Positions 1 to 7,413 of a stretch of 64,000 bases of DNA are shown here, one piece after another. The DNA is from Streptomyces sp. CB02400 (lineage in GTDB: Bacteria > Actinomycetota > Actinomycetes > Streptomycetales > Streptomycetaceae), in the NCBI RefSeq assembly GCF_001905725.1, contig NZ_LIWB01000006.1:62001-126000 (forward strand), written 5' to 3'. Positions within the stretch are counted from its first letter, which is position 1. Each line of letters opens with the position of its first letter. Position numbers and translations under genes: made by a program. The notes beneath the pieces were generated by a model. That model saw only the letters and a list, made by a program, of their open reading frames with translations. It had not been told where the DNA came from and ran no database searches.

Positions 1-175
1 CGGGTTCCTGACCGGACCGGACGTGCGCAACGTCCTGCTCCAGGACCTCTGCCCGCTCGACCTGTCGGAGCACCTGGCGATCGGACTGTTCGACCGGGTC
101 GCCTTCCACGAGGTGGCCAACGCCCTCGACCCGGCCCACGCCGAGCCCACCACCTGCGCCTCCGTGTTCGACTGA
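1..175 (+). CDS. Secreted lipase/esterase (alpha/beta hydrolase), C-terminal end only
   Basis: The 5' part lies outside the window; the last 57 codons are readable in frame 2 and end at TGA 173-175. The peptide holds the segment NVLLQDLCPLDLSEHLAIG, which resembles the end of Streptomyces secreted class-2 lipases, where a late cysteine and the catalytic histidine of the Ser-Asp-His triad occur in this context. A second cysteine (TTC near the end) could form a disulfide, fitting an exported enzyme. The nucleophile region is not visible, so the family call rests on the tail alone. It converges on the LPMO gene at 248. Confidence 0.55.
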   Translation, partial: GFLTGPDVRNVLLQDLCPLDLSEHLAIGLFDRVAFHEVANALDPAHAEPTTCASVFD

Positions 176-247
176 CACGTGTACACGCGGATGCGCGCAT
201 CGGGGCCCTGTCCGGCCTGAGCCGCCGGACAGGGCCCCGAGAGGGGT

Positions 248-1324
248 TCAGCGGCCGTGCCGCCCGGTCGCCGCGCGCCGCCGCGCGGAGGCGAACAGCG
301 CCGCCGAGCCGAGCGCCAGCGCCGCGGCGCCGCCGACCATCAGGTACGGGGTGTTGCCGTCGCCGCCGGTCTCCGCGAGGTTCTGCGACGACCCCGCCGC
401 CTTCACCTGGTTGCCGGTGGTGCCGTCGTCGGCGGCCTCCGGGGTGGTGCCGTCGTCCGCCGCGGTCGGCTCCGCCGAGGTGTGGGGGTCGTCGTCGCCG
501 TGCCCGTGGTTCTCGACGGTCGACTTGTCGGCGCCGGCCTCGATCTGCTCCTCGGACGGGGCGGAGGCGGCCGGTGCCGGGGCGGCCTCCTTCGGGGTGT
601 CGCCCGAGCCGGCGGCCTCACCGCCGCTGCCGGCCTCGTCCCCGTCTGTCCGGGACCCGCCCGTCTGGTCCCCACCCGCCTGGGACCCGCCGCCGAACGT
701 GACGTCCGAGCAGGAGTAGAACGCCTCCGGGCTGTCCGACCGCTGCCAGACCGCGTACAGCAGCTGCTTGCCGGAGCGCTCGGGGAGGGTGCCGGCGAAC
801 GTGTAGAAGCCGCCCGAGGCGGCCGGGTCGGTGGAGGTCGCCACCGGGTTCGCCAGGTCCAGGTCGTCCCAGGCCAGCGGCTGCGACGGGTCGTAGCCGG
901 GCTTGGTGATGTACACCTTGAAGGTCCCCTTGTGCGGGGCGGTCACGCGGTACTTGAAGGTGTACGAACCGCTGCTCACGCTCGTCGCCGGCCAGTCGGC
1001 GCGGGCCAGGTCGAGCCCCTTGAACGCCTCGTTGCCGGCGCTGCACAGCTTGCCGTCGGGGATGAGCTCCTGGTGGCGTCCGCCGGCGTCGCCGATGCGG
1101 ATGCCGTTCCAGTCGTACAGCGCCTGGGTGCCGCCGGCCGCGACCGCCGCCTTGCACGCCGCCGACTTCGGGCTCTCCGGGCCCTCGGCGTAGCACTGCG
1201 AGACCCGGCTGACCGGGTCGCCCATCGAGCCGTGCGCGGACGCCGGCGTGGCGGACAGCCCGGTCAGGGCGAGCGGAACGAGACCGACGGCGGTGGCGAC
1301 AGCGGCCTTGCGGCGTGCGGGCAT
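248..1324 (-). CDS. AA10 lytic polysaccharide monooxygenase with LAETG sortase anchor
   Basis: 358 aa copper enzyme expected to cleave chitin or cellulose oxidatively outside the cell. The signal peptide (about 1-30) ends ASA and leaves His31 as the new N-terminus; with His131 (context TAPHKGTF) it would form the histidine brace. The block ending FYSCSDVTF matches the AA10 core near residues 190-205. The catalytic domain is followed by a long Gly/Thr/Glu/Asp-rich linker (about 215-315) rather than a carbohydrate-binding module, then LAETG at about 316-320, a hydrophobic helix and an RRR-containing tail, i.e. a class-E sortase signal. The enzyme is therefore probably fixed to the wall. Start ATG 1324 gives a clean signal peptide. 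Family confidence is high; the substrate is not determined. Confidence 0.92.
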   Translation of the reverse strand: MPARRKAAVATAVGLVPLALTGLSATPASAHGSMGDPVSRVSQCYAEGPESPKSAACKAAVAAGGTQALYDWNGIRIGDAGGRHQELIPDGKLCSAGNEAFKGLDLARADWPATSVSSGSYTFKYRVTAPHKGTFKVYITKPGYDPSQPLAWDDLDLANPVATSTDPAASGGFYTFAGTLPERSGKQLLYAVWQRSDSPEAFYSCSDVTFGGGSQAGGDQTGGSRTDGDEAGSGGEAAGSGDTPKEAAPAPAASAPSEEQIEAGADKSTVENHGHGDDDPHTSAEPTAADDGTTPEAADDGTTGNQVKAAGSSQNLAETGGDGNTPYLMVGGAAALALGSAALFASARRRAATGRHGR

Positions 1325-1523
1325 GGTGCAGCAACTCCTCGACAGCGATCACTGGATCGGGTGGGGGGTGATGAATCCCGTGGGGGGGGTGGCTCAGAAA
1401 CTAGCCCCCCGAACCAGCGGAATCGCCTGTCGAAGGCCGCGGAGAGAGATCCTTATGGCCGCGTTAAGGGAGTGCTCAGGCTGGGATCAGGTAGGTGCCC
1501 GGATCGGGCGGGTGTCCGGACGG

Positions 1524-1658
1524 TCAGTTGTCGGGCCACCAGGTGCGGGCGATGTCCTTGCGGACCTCGGGTCGTCCCGCGGGGCGCTCGTCGGCCTCCT
1601 CACGGGTCCGGCGGGCGTCCGTCTTCCTCGGGGGCTTCTGCACGGTGACACGGCGCAT
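1524..1658 (-). CDS. Small basic hypothetical protein, 44 aa
   Basis: A short gene read from ATG 1656-1658 to TGA 1524-1526 with a strong ribosome site (AAGGAGG) 5-6 bases before the start. The product begins MRRVTVQKPPRKTDARR, is rich in Arg/Lys/Glu, has no membrane segment, and ends ARTWWPDN. Short basic proteins ending in a WWP motif recur in Streptomyces genomes as far as I recall; no function is known to me. It lies upstream of the LPMO on the same strand, 199 bp away, and is probably transcribed separately. Confidence 0.65.
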   Translation of the reverse strand: MRRVTVQKPPRKTDARRTREEADERPAGRPEVRKDIARTWWPDN

Positions 1659-1767
1659 GGCTGCCTCCTTCAGGGTCCACCGGGTTCCGTGTTCTCACGG
1701 AGGTAGACCTTTCGGGGGAGAGTTCCTCATCGGTCCCGTTCTGTCTGTGGCCGCTGTCACGAATCGA

Positions 1768-1790
1768 TTGTCAGTGGTGGGTGTCACTCT
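1768..1790 (+). promoter_or_regulatory. Candidate PafBC-type (RecA-NDp) promoter for the methyltransferase
   Basis: TTGTCAGTG (1768-1776), eight spacer bases, then CACTCT (1785-1790) fits the actinobacterial DNA-damage promoter consensus (TTGTCRGTG-N8-TANNNT) except for the first -10 base. Transcription would begin at about 1797, which is the A of the ATG, so the mRNA would be leaderless. Confidence 0.4.
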
Positions 1791-1796
1791 GGGGCC

Positions 1797-2417
1797 ATGA
1801 CGATCCACGGCGGTGACGGGGCGGGTACGGACGGTGTCGACTGGGACGCGGAGGCCGCCGCGTTCGACGAGGAGCCGGACCACGGGCTGCGCGACCCGCG
1901 GGTGCGCGCCGCCTGGGCGGCGCGGCTGCGGGCCTGGCTGCCGGGGCGGCCCGGCGACGTCCTCGACCTCGGCTGCGGCACCGGCAGCCTGTCCCTCCTC
2001 GCGGCCGAGCGGGGACACCGGGTGACCGGCGTCGACCGGTCCCCGGCGATGGTGGCGCTCGCCCGGCGGAAGCTCGCCGGGCGTGACGCCGTGTTCCTCG
2101 TCGGCGACGCGACGGCACCACCGGTCGGTGAGGAGCGCTACGACGCCGTCCTGGTCCGGCATGTGCTGTGGACGCTGCCCGAACCCGGCCGGGCGCTGCG
2201 GCACTGGCGGGACCTGCTGCGCCCCGGAGGACGGCTGGTGCTGGTCGAGGGGGTGTGGGGGACGGTGAGTCCGGTCGGCATACCCGCCGGCCGGCTCACC
2301 GCCCTCCTGGCCCCGCTCGGCGGGCGGGTGGACGTGGAGCGGCTGTCCGAGGACACGGCGCTGTGGGGCCGGGACGTGGACGACGAGCGGTACGCGGTGG
2401 TCGCGGTCCCGGACTGA
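1797..2417 (+). CDS. Class I SAM-dependent methyltransferase
   Basis: 206 aa, single Rossmann-type methyltransferase domain. Motif I VLDLGCGTGS lies at about residues 52-61, followed by the acidic end of strand 2 (GVDRSPAM) and the post-motif segment YDAVLVRHVLW near 118-128, as in Methyltransf_11/25 proteins. The substrate cannot be read from sequence; a small molecule or cofactor intermediate is as likely as a macromolecule. No ribosome site is visible before ATG 1797, and a promoter-like element sits directly upstream, so the transcript may be leaderless. It converges on the DUF402 gene with a 10-base gap. Confidence 0.85.
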   Translation: MTIHGGDGAGTDGVDWDAEAAAFDEEPDHGLRDPRVRAAWAARLRAWLPGRPGDVLDLGCGTGSLSLLAAERGHRVTGVDRSPAMVALARRKLAGRDAVFLVGDATAPPVGEERYDAVLVRHVLWTLPEPGRALRHWRDLLRPGGRLVLVEGVWGTVSPVGIPAGRLTALLAPLGGRVDVERLSEDTALWGRDVDDERYAVVAVPD

Positions 2418-2427
2418 CCCGGTGCCC

Positions 2428-2928
2428 TCAGACGAGCAGCGCGCCGAACCCGCCCTCGCGGGCCCGGGCGTCCAGCTCGTCGAGGGCGGCCACCGCGGCG
2501 GCCGCCGCCTCGGGATCCGTGGCGAGCAGACCGCTCGCCGCGAATTCGTCCTCGTCCAGCCGCCGTACGTCCGTGCCGTCCGCGGAGACCCACAGGTCCA
2601 GGTCGAGATCCTCGACGACCAGCCGGCCGCCGGAGAGCTCGGCCGGCCGGGCGATGTCGCAGTAGTGGCCCTTGAGGGTGCCGTCGGCGGCGCGGACCTC
2701 CTTCACCGAGTACCACCGGTCGCGCCAGTAGTGCTCCGTGAAGACGTCACCGGGCTCGAAGCGGACGAAGCCGAAGTCGCGCACGCCGCCACCCGCCCAG
2801 GGGGCGCGCACGGTGGCGCGGGTGCCGTCGTCGGCGAGCAGTTCGGCCGGGTAGCGGATCTTCATCCGTCCCGCCTTGACCAGGACCACCTCCACCAGCG
2901 TCGGCCCGTCAGCCGAGTGCGCGGACAT
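2428..2928 (-). CDS. DUF402-domain protein
   Basis: 166 aa. The pattern of aromatic and acidic residues (WRDRWYSVKE, then GHYCDIARP, then VVEDLDLDLWV at about 95-115) is that of the DUF402/FomD-like fold. Characterised members bind divalent metal through acidic residues and hydrolyse nucleoside di/triphosphates or related phosphoanhydrides; the acidic DLDLD cluster fits this. No signal peptide or membrane segment, so cytoplasmic. The ATG at 2926-2928 lies inside the 3' end of the upstream GNAT gene (20-base overlap), implying co-transcription and probably translational coupling. The exact substrate is unknown. Confidence 0.8.
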   Translation of the reverse strand: MSAHSADGPTLVEVVLVKAGRMKIRYPAELLADDGTRATVRAPWAGGGVRDFGFVRFEPGDVFTEHYWRDRWYSVKEVRAADGTLKGHYCDIARPAELSGGRLVVEDLDLDLWVSADGTDVRRLDEDEFAASGLLATDPEAAAAAVAALDELDARAREGGFGALLV

Positions 2929-3838
2929 ACCGCACCTCCGTCCCGCAGATCTCGTACCCGAACCACTTGTTGATCGCGATCATCGGCCCGTTCCCGGTGT
3001 CGTTGCCCGTGAACGCCTCCGTGTACCCGGCCGCGCGGGCACGATGCAGGGAGTCGTTCTTGGCGAGCTTGGCCAGGCCCCGGCCGCGGTGGGCGCGGGC
3101 GGTGCCGGTCATGACCGTGCCGTACCGGGTGCCGCCGTCCGTGCGGGCGGCGGAGAACGCGGCGGGACGGCCGTCGACCAGCGCCACCGTGGTCAGCCCT
3201 GGGCTGAACATCGGGTGCCGCCAGGTCTCCTCCAGCCAGGCCCCGTAGTCCGTGAACTCGGTGTCCACGTCGCTCGGCTCGTCCGCCGTCGTCTCCGCGT
3301 CCAGCTCGAACAACGGGCGCGGATCGGCGGCGAAGTCCGAGGCCGGCCGCAGCTCCACGCCCGGCGGCGGGTCCTGGAGCGGGGGCAGGGTGCCGTTCGC
3401 CAGGTCCAGGCGGAGGAAGTGGGCGGCGCGGCTCGCCCGGTAGCCGTGCGCTTCGGCGAAGGCGCGGTTGCCCGGTTCGTCCACCACCCAGGCGAACAGC
3501 CGGGTCGCCCCGTGCGCGGCCAGGTGCTCCTCGGCGGCGCGCACCAGCAGCGTCCCGGCGCCCCGGCGGGTGTGCCCGGGGTGCACGTACACGTTGATGT
3601 TGCCCTGGCCGGGCTCGGAGCTCTCGTGGGTCAGGTGCACCTGCGCCGTGCCGATCACCTCGCCGTCGGCCACGGCGACGAGCGGACGGTAGTGGGCGTC
3701 GGGGTGGAGACGGGTGAGGTCGTGGGCCAGGGACTCCGGGGTGACCAGGATGAACGGCAACGCGGCGTGCCGGACGCGGGCGAAGCCCTCCAGGTCGGCG
3801 CGGGCGTCGGGGCGGAGATCGCGGACGGACACTGTCAT
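2909..3838 (-). CDS. Tandem GNAT-family N-acetyltransferase
   Basis: 309 aa, about twice a single GNAT domain. The N-terminal half has the acetyl-CoA loop NINVYVHPGHTRRGAGTLLV (R-x-x-G-x-G/A at about 105-112). The C-terminal half has a second copy, AHRGRGLAKLAKND, followed by the β6-α4 region with N and FGY residues typical of the fold. Two fused GNAT domains are common in actinobacteria, with one half often degenerate. Start at ATG 3836-3838, because the sequence becomes family-like there (MTVSVRDLRPDARADL); the reading frame stays open further upstream but looks like shadow coding. First gene of an operon with DUF402; divergent from the GntR gene. Acceptor unknown. Confidence 0.85.
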   Translation of the reverse strand: MTVSVRDLRPDARADLEGFARVRHAALPFILVTPESLAHDLTRLHPDAHYRPLVAVADGEVIGTAQVHLTHESSEPGQGNINVYVHPGHTRRGAGTLLVRAAEEHLAAHGATRLFAWVVDEPGNRAFAEAHGYRASRAAHFLRLDLANGTLPPLQDPPPGVELRPASDFAADPRPLFELDAETTADEPSDVDTEFTDYGAWLEETWRHPMFSPGLTTVALVDGRPAAFSAARTDGGTRYGTVMTGTARAHRGRGLAKLAKNDSLHRARAAGYTEAFTGNDTGNGPMIAINKWFGYEICGTEVRYVRALG

Positions 3839-3909
3839 GGAGGCGCACGCTACGGGGGCCGCGTCCGGGGTGCCTCCTATTTTCCGCCGGGGTGCGGGAC
3901 AATCGGGCC

Positions 3910-4278
3910 GTGACCTTGAAGATCCGGATCGACGACGGCGCGCCCCCGTACGAGCAGGTACGGGCGCAGATCTCCGAGCAGGCACGGTCGGGAGCGCTGC
4001 CCGTGGGGTACAGGCTGCCGACGGTGCGGGGGCTGGCCGAGACGCTCGGGCTCGCCGCGAACACGGTGGCCAAGGCGTACCGGGCGCTGGAGGCGGACGG
4101 GGTGATCGAGACGCGGGGGCGGAACGGGACGCTGATCGCTGCCGCGGGGGAGGCGGCGGAGCGGGAGCTGGCGTCCGCCGCGCAGGAATTCGCCTCGCGG
4201 GCGCGGCGGCTGGGGTTGGGTGAGGAGGAGGCACTGGCTGCCGTGCGGGACGCACTGCGTGCGGCTTACGGGGCGTGA
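3910..4278 (+). CDS. GntR-family regulator, YtrA subfamily
   Basis: 122 aa. A winged helix fills residues 1-75: YEQVRAQISEQARSG, then KLPTVRGLAE-type sequence and the recognition segment LAANTVAKAYRALE. The tail is only about 45 aa with no FCD or UTRA ligand domain, which defines the short YtrA subgroup that often controls ABC transporters. GTG 3910 gives the usual start M-T-L-K-I. A -10-like GACAAT at 3898-3903 lies six bases before it, so the mRNA is probably leaderless; an earlier GTG at 3892 is possible but would sit upstream of the -10. Divergent from the GNAT gene; no transporter is adjacent, so the target is unclear. Confidence 0.85.
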   Translation: MTLKIRIDDGAPPYEQVRAQISEQARSGALPVGYRLPTVRGLAETLGLAANTVAKAYRALEADGVIETRGRNGTLIAAAGEAAERELASAAQEFASRARRLGLGEEEALAAVRDALRAAYGA

Positions 4279-4317
4279 GCGCCGTCGCGGCGGGGGTTCG
4301 TTTTCGGCTGCGGGTTC

Positions 4318-4350
4318 GTCGTGGCTGGTCGCGCAGTTCCCCGCGCCCCT
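4318..4350 (+). repeat. Dispersed 33-bp intergenic repeat, copy A
   Basis: Begins GTCGTGGCTGGTCGCG and ends CCCCGCGCCCCT. A perfect reverse-complement copy lies at 35368-35400. Both copies are intergenic, here between the GntR gene and the 3' end of the AAA ATPase. I recall very similar sequences many times in Streptomyces intergenic DNA. Confidence 0.85.
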
Positions 4351-4451
4351 AGGGGGCGTGGGTGAGCGTTGGCTGTGTTGCTTGCCCCGTGCCAATCCTC
4401 GTACTGCGACCCCGATGTTCCGGCGGACAAGGTCTACGGCCATCGAAGTGG

Positions 4452-5546
4452 CTACAGGTACAGGCCCGCGTCCGCGTCGCCCCGTGGTTCCGGGAGGGAT
4501 GTCGGGGAGGTGCCGCGGCGCAGGGCGTACAGTTCGGCCAGGGTTGCGCCCTCGCGGGTGATGCCCTTCTCGGTGCCCAGCCAGGTCACCGCCTCCGTGC
4601 GGGTGAGCCGGCCCACCTCGATGCGGGCCAGGCAGCGGCCGGGGCGGACCACGGCCGGGTGGAGGCGTTCCAGGTCCTCGTTGGTAGTGACCCCGACCAG
4701 GACGTTGCGGCCCTGGCCGAGCAGACCGTCCGTCAGGTTCAGCAGCCGGGACAGCGCCTGCCCGGCGGTGTGCTTGGCCTCGCCCCGGATCAGTTCGTCG
4801 CAGTCCTCCAGGAGCAGCAGTCGCCAGCGGTCCTTGCCGGCCGCGTCCTCCTCGCCGATCGCGATGTCCATCAGATAGCCGACGTCGGAGAAGAGCCGCT
4901 CCGGGTCCAGCACGCAGTCCACCTGGCACCAGTCCCGCCAGGACCGGGCCAGCGTGCGCAGCGCGGAGGTCTTGCCGGTGCCCGGCGGGCCGTGCAGCAG
5001 GAGCAGCCGGCCCGAGATGTCCTCGGGGGTGGTCTTCATCAGGCGGTCCATCGCGTCCGCCACCGGCGCCGTGTAGTTGGGCCGGATCTCCTCCCAGGTG
5101 CCCGCGGAGATCTGCCGGGTGGTGCGGTGCGGGCCGCGTCTGGGGGAGACGTACCAGAAGCCCATGGTGACGTTCTCCGGCTGCGGTTCGGGTTCGTCCG
5201 CCGCGCCGTCGGTGGCCTCGTCCAGGATCTTCGCGGCGAGTTCGGTGCTGGTCGCGGTGACCGTGACGTCGGCGCCCCGGTTCCAGCGGGAGACCAGCAG
5301 CGTCCAGCCCTCGCCCTCGGCCAGGGTGGCGCTGCGGTCGTCGTCCCTGGCGATCCGCAGCACCCGCGCGTGCGCGGGCAGCAGGGTCGCGCCGGAGCGT
5401 ACGCGGTCGATGTTGACGGCGTGCGAGTACGGCTGCTCGCCCGTCGCGAAGCGGCCGAGGAACAGCGCGTCGACGACATCGGACGGGGAGTCGCTGTCGT
5501 CGACGTTGAGCCGGATCGGCAGTGCGTCGTGCGGTTGCGCGGACAT
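4452..5546 (-). CDS. AAA-family ATPase with N-terminal DUF5925-like domain
   Basis: 364 aa. The N-terminal 150 residues form an actinobacteria-specific region (DUF5925 type). The AAA domain follows: Walker A HGPPGTGKTSALR at about 190-202, Walker B LLLLEDCDEL at about 240-250, sensor 1 VGVTTNE near 285 and an arginine-finger-like VRPGR near 300. Such proteins resemble the small single-ring AAA modules related to BCS1/katanin-type ATPases, but the partner is unknown. Start ATG 5544-5546 (MSAQPHDALP); upstream in-frame codons lack family character. It lies 72 bp downstream of the deacetylase gene on the same strand and may be read through from that operon, though nothing shows a shared function. 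Confidence 0.85.
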   Translation of the reverse strand: MSAQPHDALPIRLNVDDSDSPSDVVDALFLGRFATGEQPYSHAVNIDRVRSGATLLPAHARVLRIARDDDRSATLAEGEGWTLLVSRWNRGADVTVTATSTELAAKILDEATDGAADEPEPQPENVTMGFWYVSPRRGPHRTTRQISAGTWEEIRPNYTAPVADAMDRLMKTTPEDISGRLLLLHGPPGTGKTSALRTLARSWRDWCQVDCVLDPERLFSDVGYLMDIAIGEEDAAGKDRWRLLLLEDCDELIRGEAKHTAGQALSRLLNLTDGLLGQGRNVLVGVTTNEDLERLHPAVVRPGRCLARIEVGRLTRTEAVTWLGTEKGITREGATLAELYALRRGTSPTSLPEPRGDADAGLYL

Positions 5547-5618
5547 GCCGCCATGATCGGTCACCCGGGCGTCGTGCGCACCCGGTTTCCGGGGCGCGCA
5601 CGGCCGGCCGCCCACGCT

Positions 5619-6419
5619 TCAGTCCGGCGGCCGACGGATCAGCCCCGGTGCCTGCCGGGCCCGGCGCACCACCGCGTACCCCTTGGTCAGCGCGCGGTCC
5701 CGGGCGAAGGCGCGCGCGACGGCCCGCCCCTCCACCAGCCGTTCGAACTCGGCGGCGGACGTGGACCTGCGCACCGTCACCCGCCGCAGGGCGTACGGCC
5801 CCTGGGCGCGGCGGGCGAGGCCGTTGCCGACGGCGAGCGCCTGGGCGTACCCCGTCTCCCGCACCGCCCGGCGCACCCGGCGGCTGGAGTAGCCGTAGGG
5901 ATACGCGAACGAGGCGGGTACGGAGCCGAGCTGGTCGGAGACGATCTCCTTGCACAGGATCAGCTCGGAGCGCAGCCGGTCCTCGTCGAGCCGGTCGAGC
6001 TGCGGATGGCTGTGGCTGTGCCCGCCGATCTCGACGCCCGCGGCGGCCAGTTCGCGCACCTGGTCCCAGTCGAGCATGGTGTCCAGGCCGCCGCCGGTGT
6101 CGTACGGGCCCCTCAGCCAGCCGGTGGAGACGAAGAGGGTGGCCGGGAAGCCGTGCTCGGCGAGCACGGGCAGCGCGTGCCGGTGCACGCCCTCGTAGCC
6201 GTCGTCGAAGGTGACGAGGACCGGCCGCGCGGGCAGCGGGCGGCCCGAGCGCCAGTGCGCGGCCAGTTCGGCCGTGGTGACGGGGGCGAGGCCCCGGTCC
6301 GCGAGCACCGCCATCTGCTCGGCGAACGCCTCCGGGGTCACGGACAGGGTGCGGGTCGCCTCGTTGGGGTCGGTGGCGACCGCGTGGTACATGAGGATCG
6401 GCACGCGTACGTCAGTCAC
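5619..6419 (-). CDS. Polysaccharide deacetylase (NodB/CE4 domain)
   Basis: 266 aa. The NodB domain is visible from PILMYHAV near the N-terminus. Motif 1 TFDDGYEG (about 87-94) carries the catalytic and metal-binding aspartates. Motif 2 GGHSHSHPQL (about 143-152) supplies the H-x3-H metal ligands, and YPYGY lies at the motif-3 position. These enzymes remove N-acetyl groups from β-linked amino sugars. No clear signal peptide, so it acts either inside the cell on a precursor or by non-classical export. GTG start at 6417-6419 overlaps the upstream glycosyltransferase stop by eight bases, as expected for a coupled last gene of a GT2-GT2-deacetylase operon. Likely role: tailoring a surface glycan. 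Confidence 0.88.
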   Translation of the reverse strand: MTDVRVPILMYHAVATDPNEATRTLSVTPEAFAEQMAVLADRGLAPVTTAELAAHWRSGRPLPARPVLVTFDDGYEGVHRHALPVLAEHGFPATLFVSTGWLRGPYDTGGGLDTMLDWDQVRELAAAGVEIGGHSHSHPQLDRLDEDRLRSELILCKEIVSDQLGSVPASFAYPYGYSSRRVRRAVRETGYAQALAVGNGLARRAQGPYALRRVTVRRSTSAAEFERLVEGRAVARAFARDRALTKGYAVVRRARQAPGLIRRPPD

Positions 6420-7413
6420 GGCCGCCGCCCTCCCCGATCCCCACCACGGAGAACGTGACCCCGCCCCGCCGGGCCCGTACGCTCCCCACCACGTAGCCGC
6501 CCGCCGCCGTGAGCACCCCGGCCACGATCGCCCCCGCGCGCCCCGCGCCGCCCGGCCGGGCCAGCAGGGCGTCGCGCAGCCCCCGCACCACCCCGGCCGG
6601 CAGTACGCGCGTGGTGTAACGGCGTTCGGACTCAAGCCCCTTCTCCGCCCCCACGCTGCGCGCCACCAGCGCCTTGGACAGCCCCTCGGCGTACGTCCGC
6701 GTACGGAAGTAGCGGAAGTGCTCCCGTACTTCGGGCACCCGGTGGTGGATCACCGCGCGGTCGTCGATCAGCAGGACCGCGTCGGGGCGGGCGCGGCTGA
6801 GGCGGATGCACAGCTCCGTCTCCTCGCCGCCCAGCGGGCGCTTGTTCCCGTCGCGTCCGATACCGGTGGCGAAGCCGCCCGCCGCGTCGAAGGCCTCGCG
6901 CCGGAACGAGGCGTTGCCGCCGAGCACGTTGCGCACCCGTACCCGCCCGCGCGGCAGGCCCCGGTAGGTGCAGCCCACCACCCAGTCGAACTCCTCGGGG
7001 AACCAGTCGGGGCGCCGGCCCGACGCCCAGACGGGCTCGGTGCGCCCGCCGACCGCCATCACGCGCGGGTCGTCGTACGCCTCGGCGAAGTGCTTCAGCC
7101 AGTCGCGCTCGGCCACCGCGTCGTCGTCGAGGAAGGCGACGACGTCGCCGCGCGAGGCGGCGATTCCGGTGTTGCGGCCGGCGGACAGGCCGCGGGGGCC
7201 CGCGTTGGCGAGCACCCGCACGTCGTCGGTCTCCTTGTACTCCTTGCCCAGGCGGTCCAGGAGATCCCGGTTGTGGTCGACGACCAGCAGGGTCTCCAGG
7301 GCCGGCCGTGACTGCGCCCGTACCGAGGCGACCGCCGCGAGGACGTCCTCCCAGCGGTCCTCGGTGTAGGCGCAGATCACGACCGAGACGCCCGGGGCGC
7401 CGGGATCGCTCAA
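6412..7413 (-). CDS. Family 2 glycosyltransferase
   Basis: 333 aa. The GT-A fold starts at VSVVICAYTEDRW; DVVAFLDDDAVAERDWL near residue 100 gives the D-x-D nucleotide-sugar/metal motif. GNASFRREAF and GGEETELCIRLSR (about 205-220) match the acceptor/catalytic ED region of GT2. The C-terminus has one or two hydrophobic stretches that may touch the membrane. Start is TTG 7411-7413, overlapping the TGA of the upstream gene (TTGA), the only start that fits immediately before the family domain; this implies coupled translation. Together with the neighbouring GT2 and deacetylase it probably builds an N-acetylated exopolysaccharide or glycolipid. Confidence 0.87.
   Translation of the reverse strand: MSDPGAPGVSVVICAYTEDRWEDVLAAVASVRAQSRPALETLLVVDHNRDLLDRLGKEYKETDDVRVLANAGPRGLSAGRNTGIAASRGDVVAFLDDDAVAERDWLKHFAEAYDDPRVMAVGGRTEPVWASGRRPDWFPEEFDWVVGCTYRGLPRGRVRVRNVLGGNASFRREAFDAAGGFATGIGRDGNKRPLGGEETELCIRLSRARPDAVLLIDDRAVIHHRVPEVREHFRYFRTRTYAEGLSKALVARSVGAEKGLESERRYTTRVLPAGVVRGLRDALLARPGGAGRAGAIVAGVLTAAGGYVVGSVRARRGGVTFSVVGIGEGGGRD

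Noticed and set aside
257..1648. Long open frame on the plus strand opposite the LPMO gene
   Set aside because: Arg/Gly-rich translation with no motif; mirror of the real gene caused by high GC.
4362..6458. Long plus-strand frame opposite the AAA ATPase and deacetylase
   Set aside because: Shadow of two well-supported minus-strand genes.
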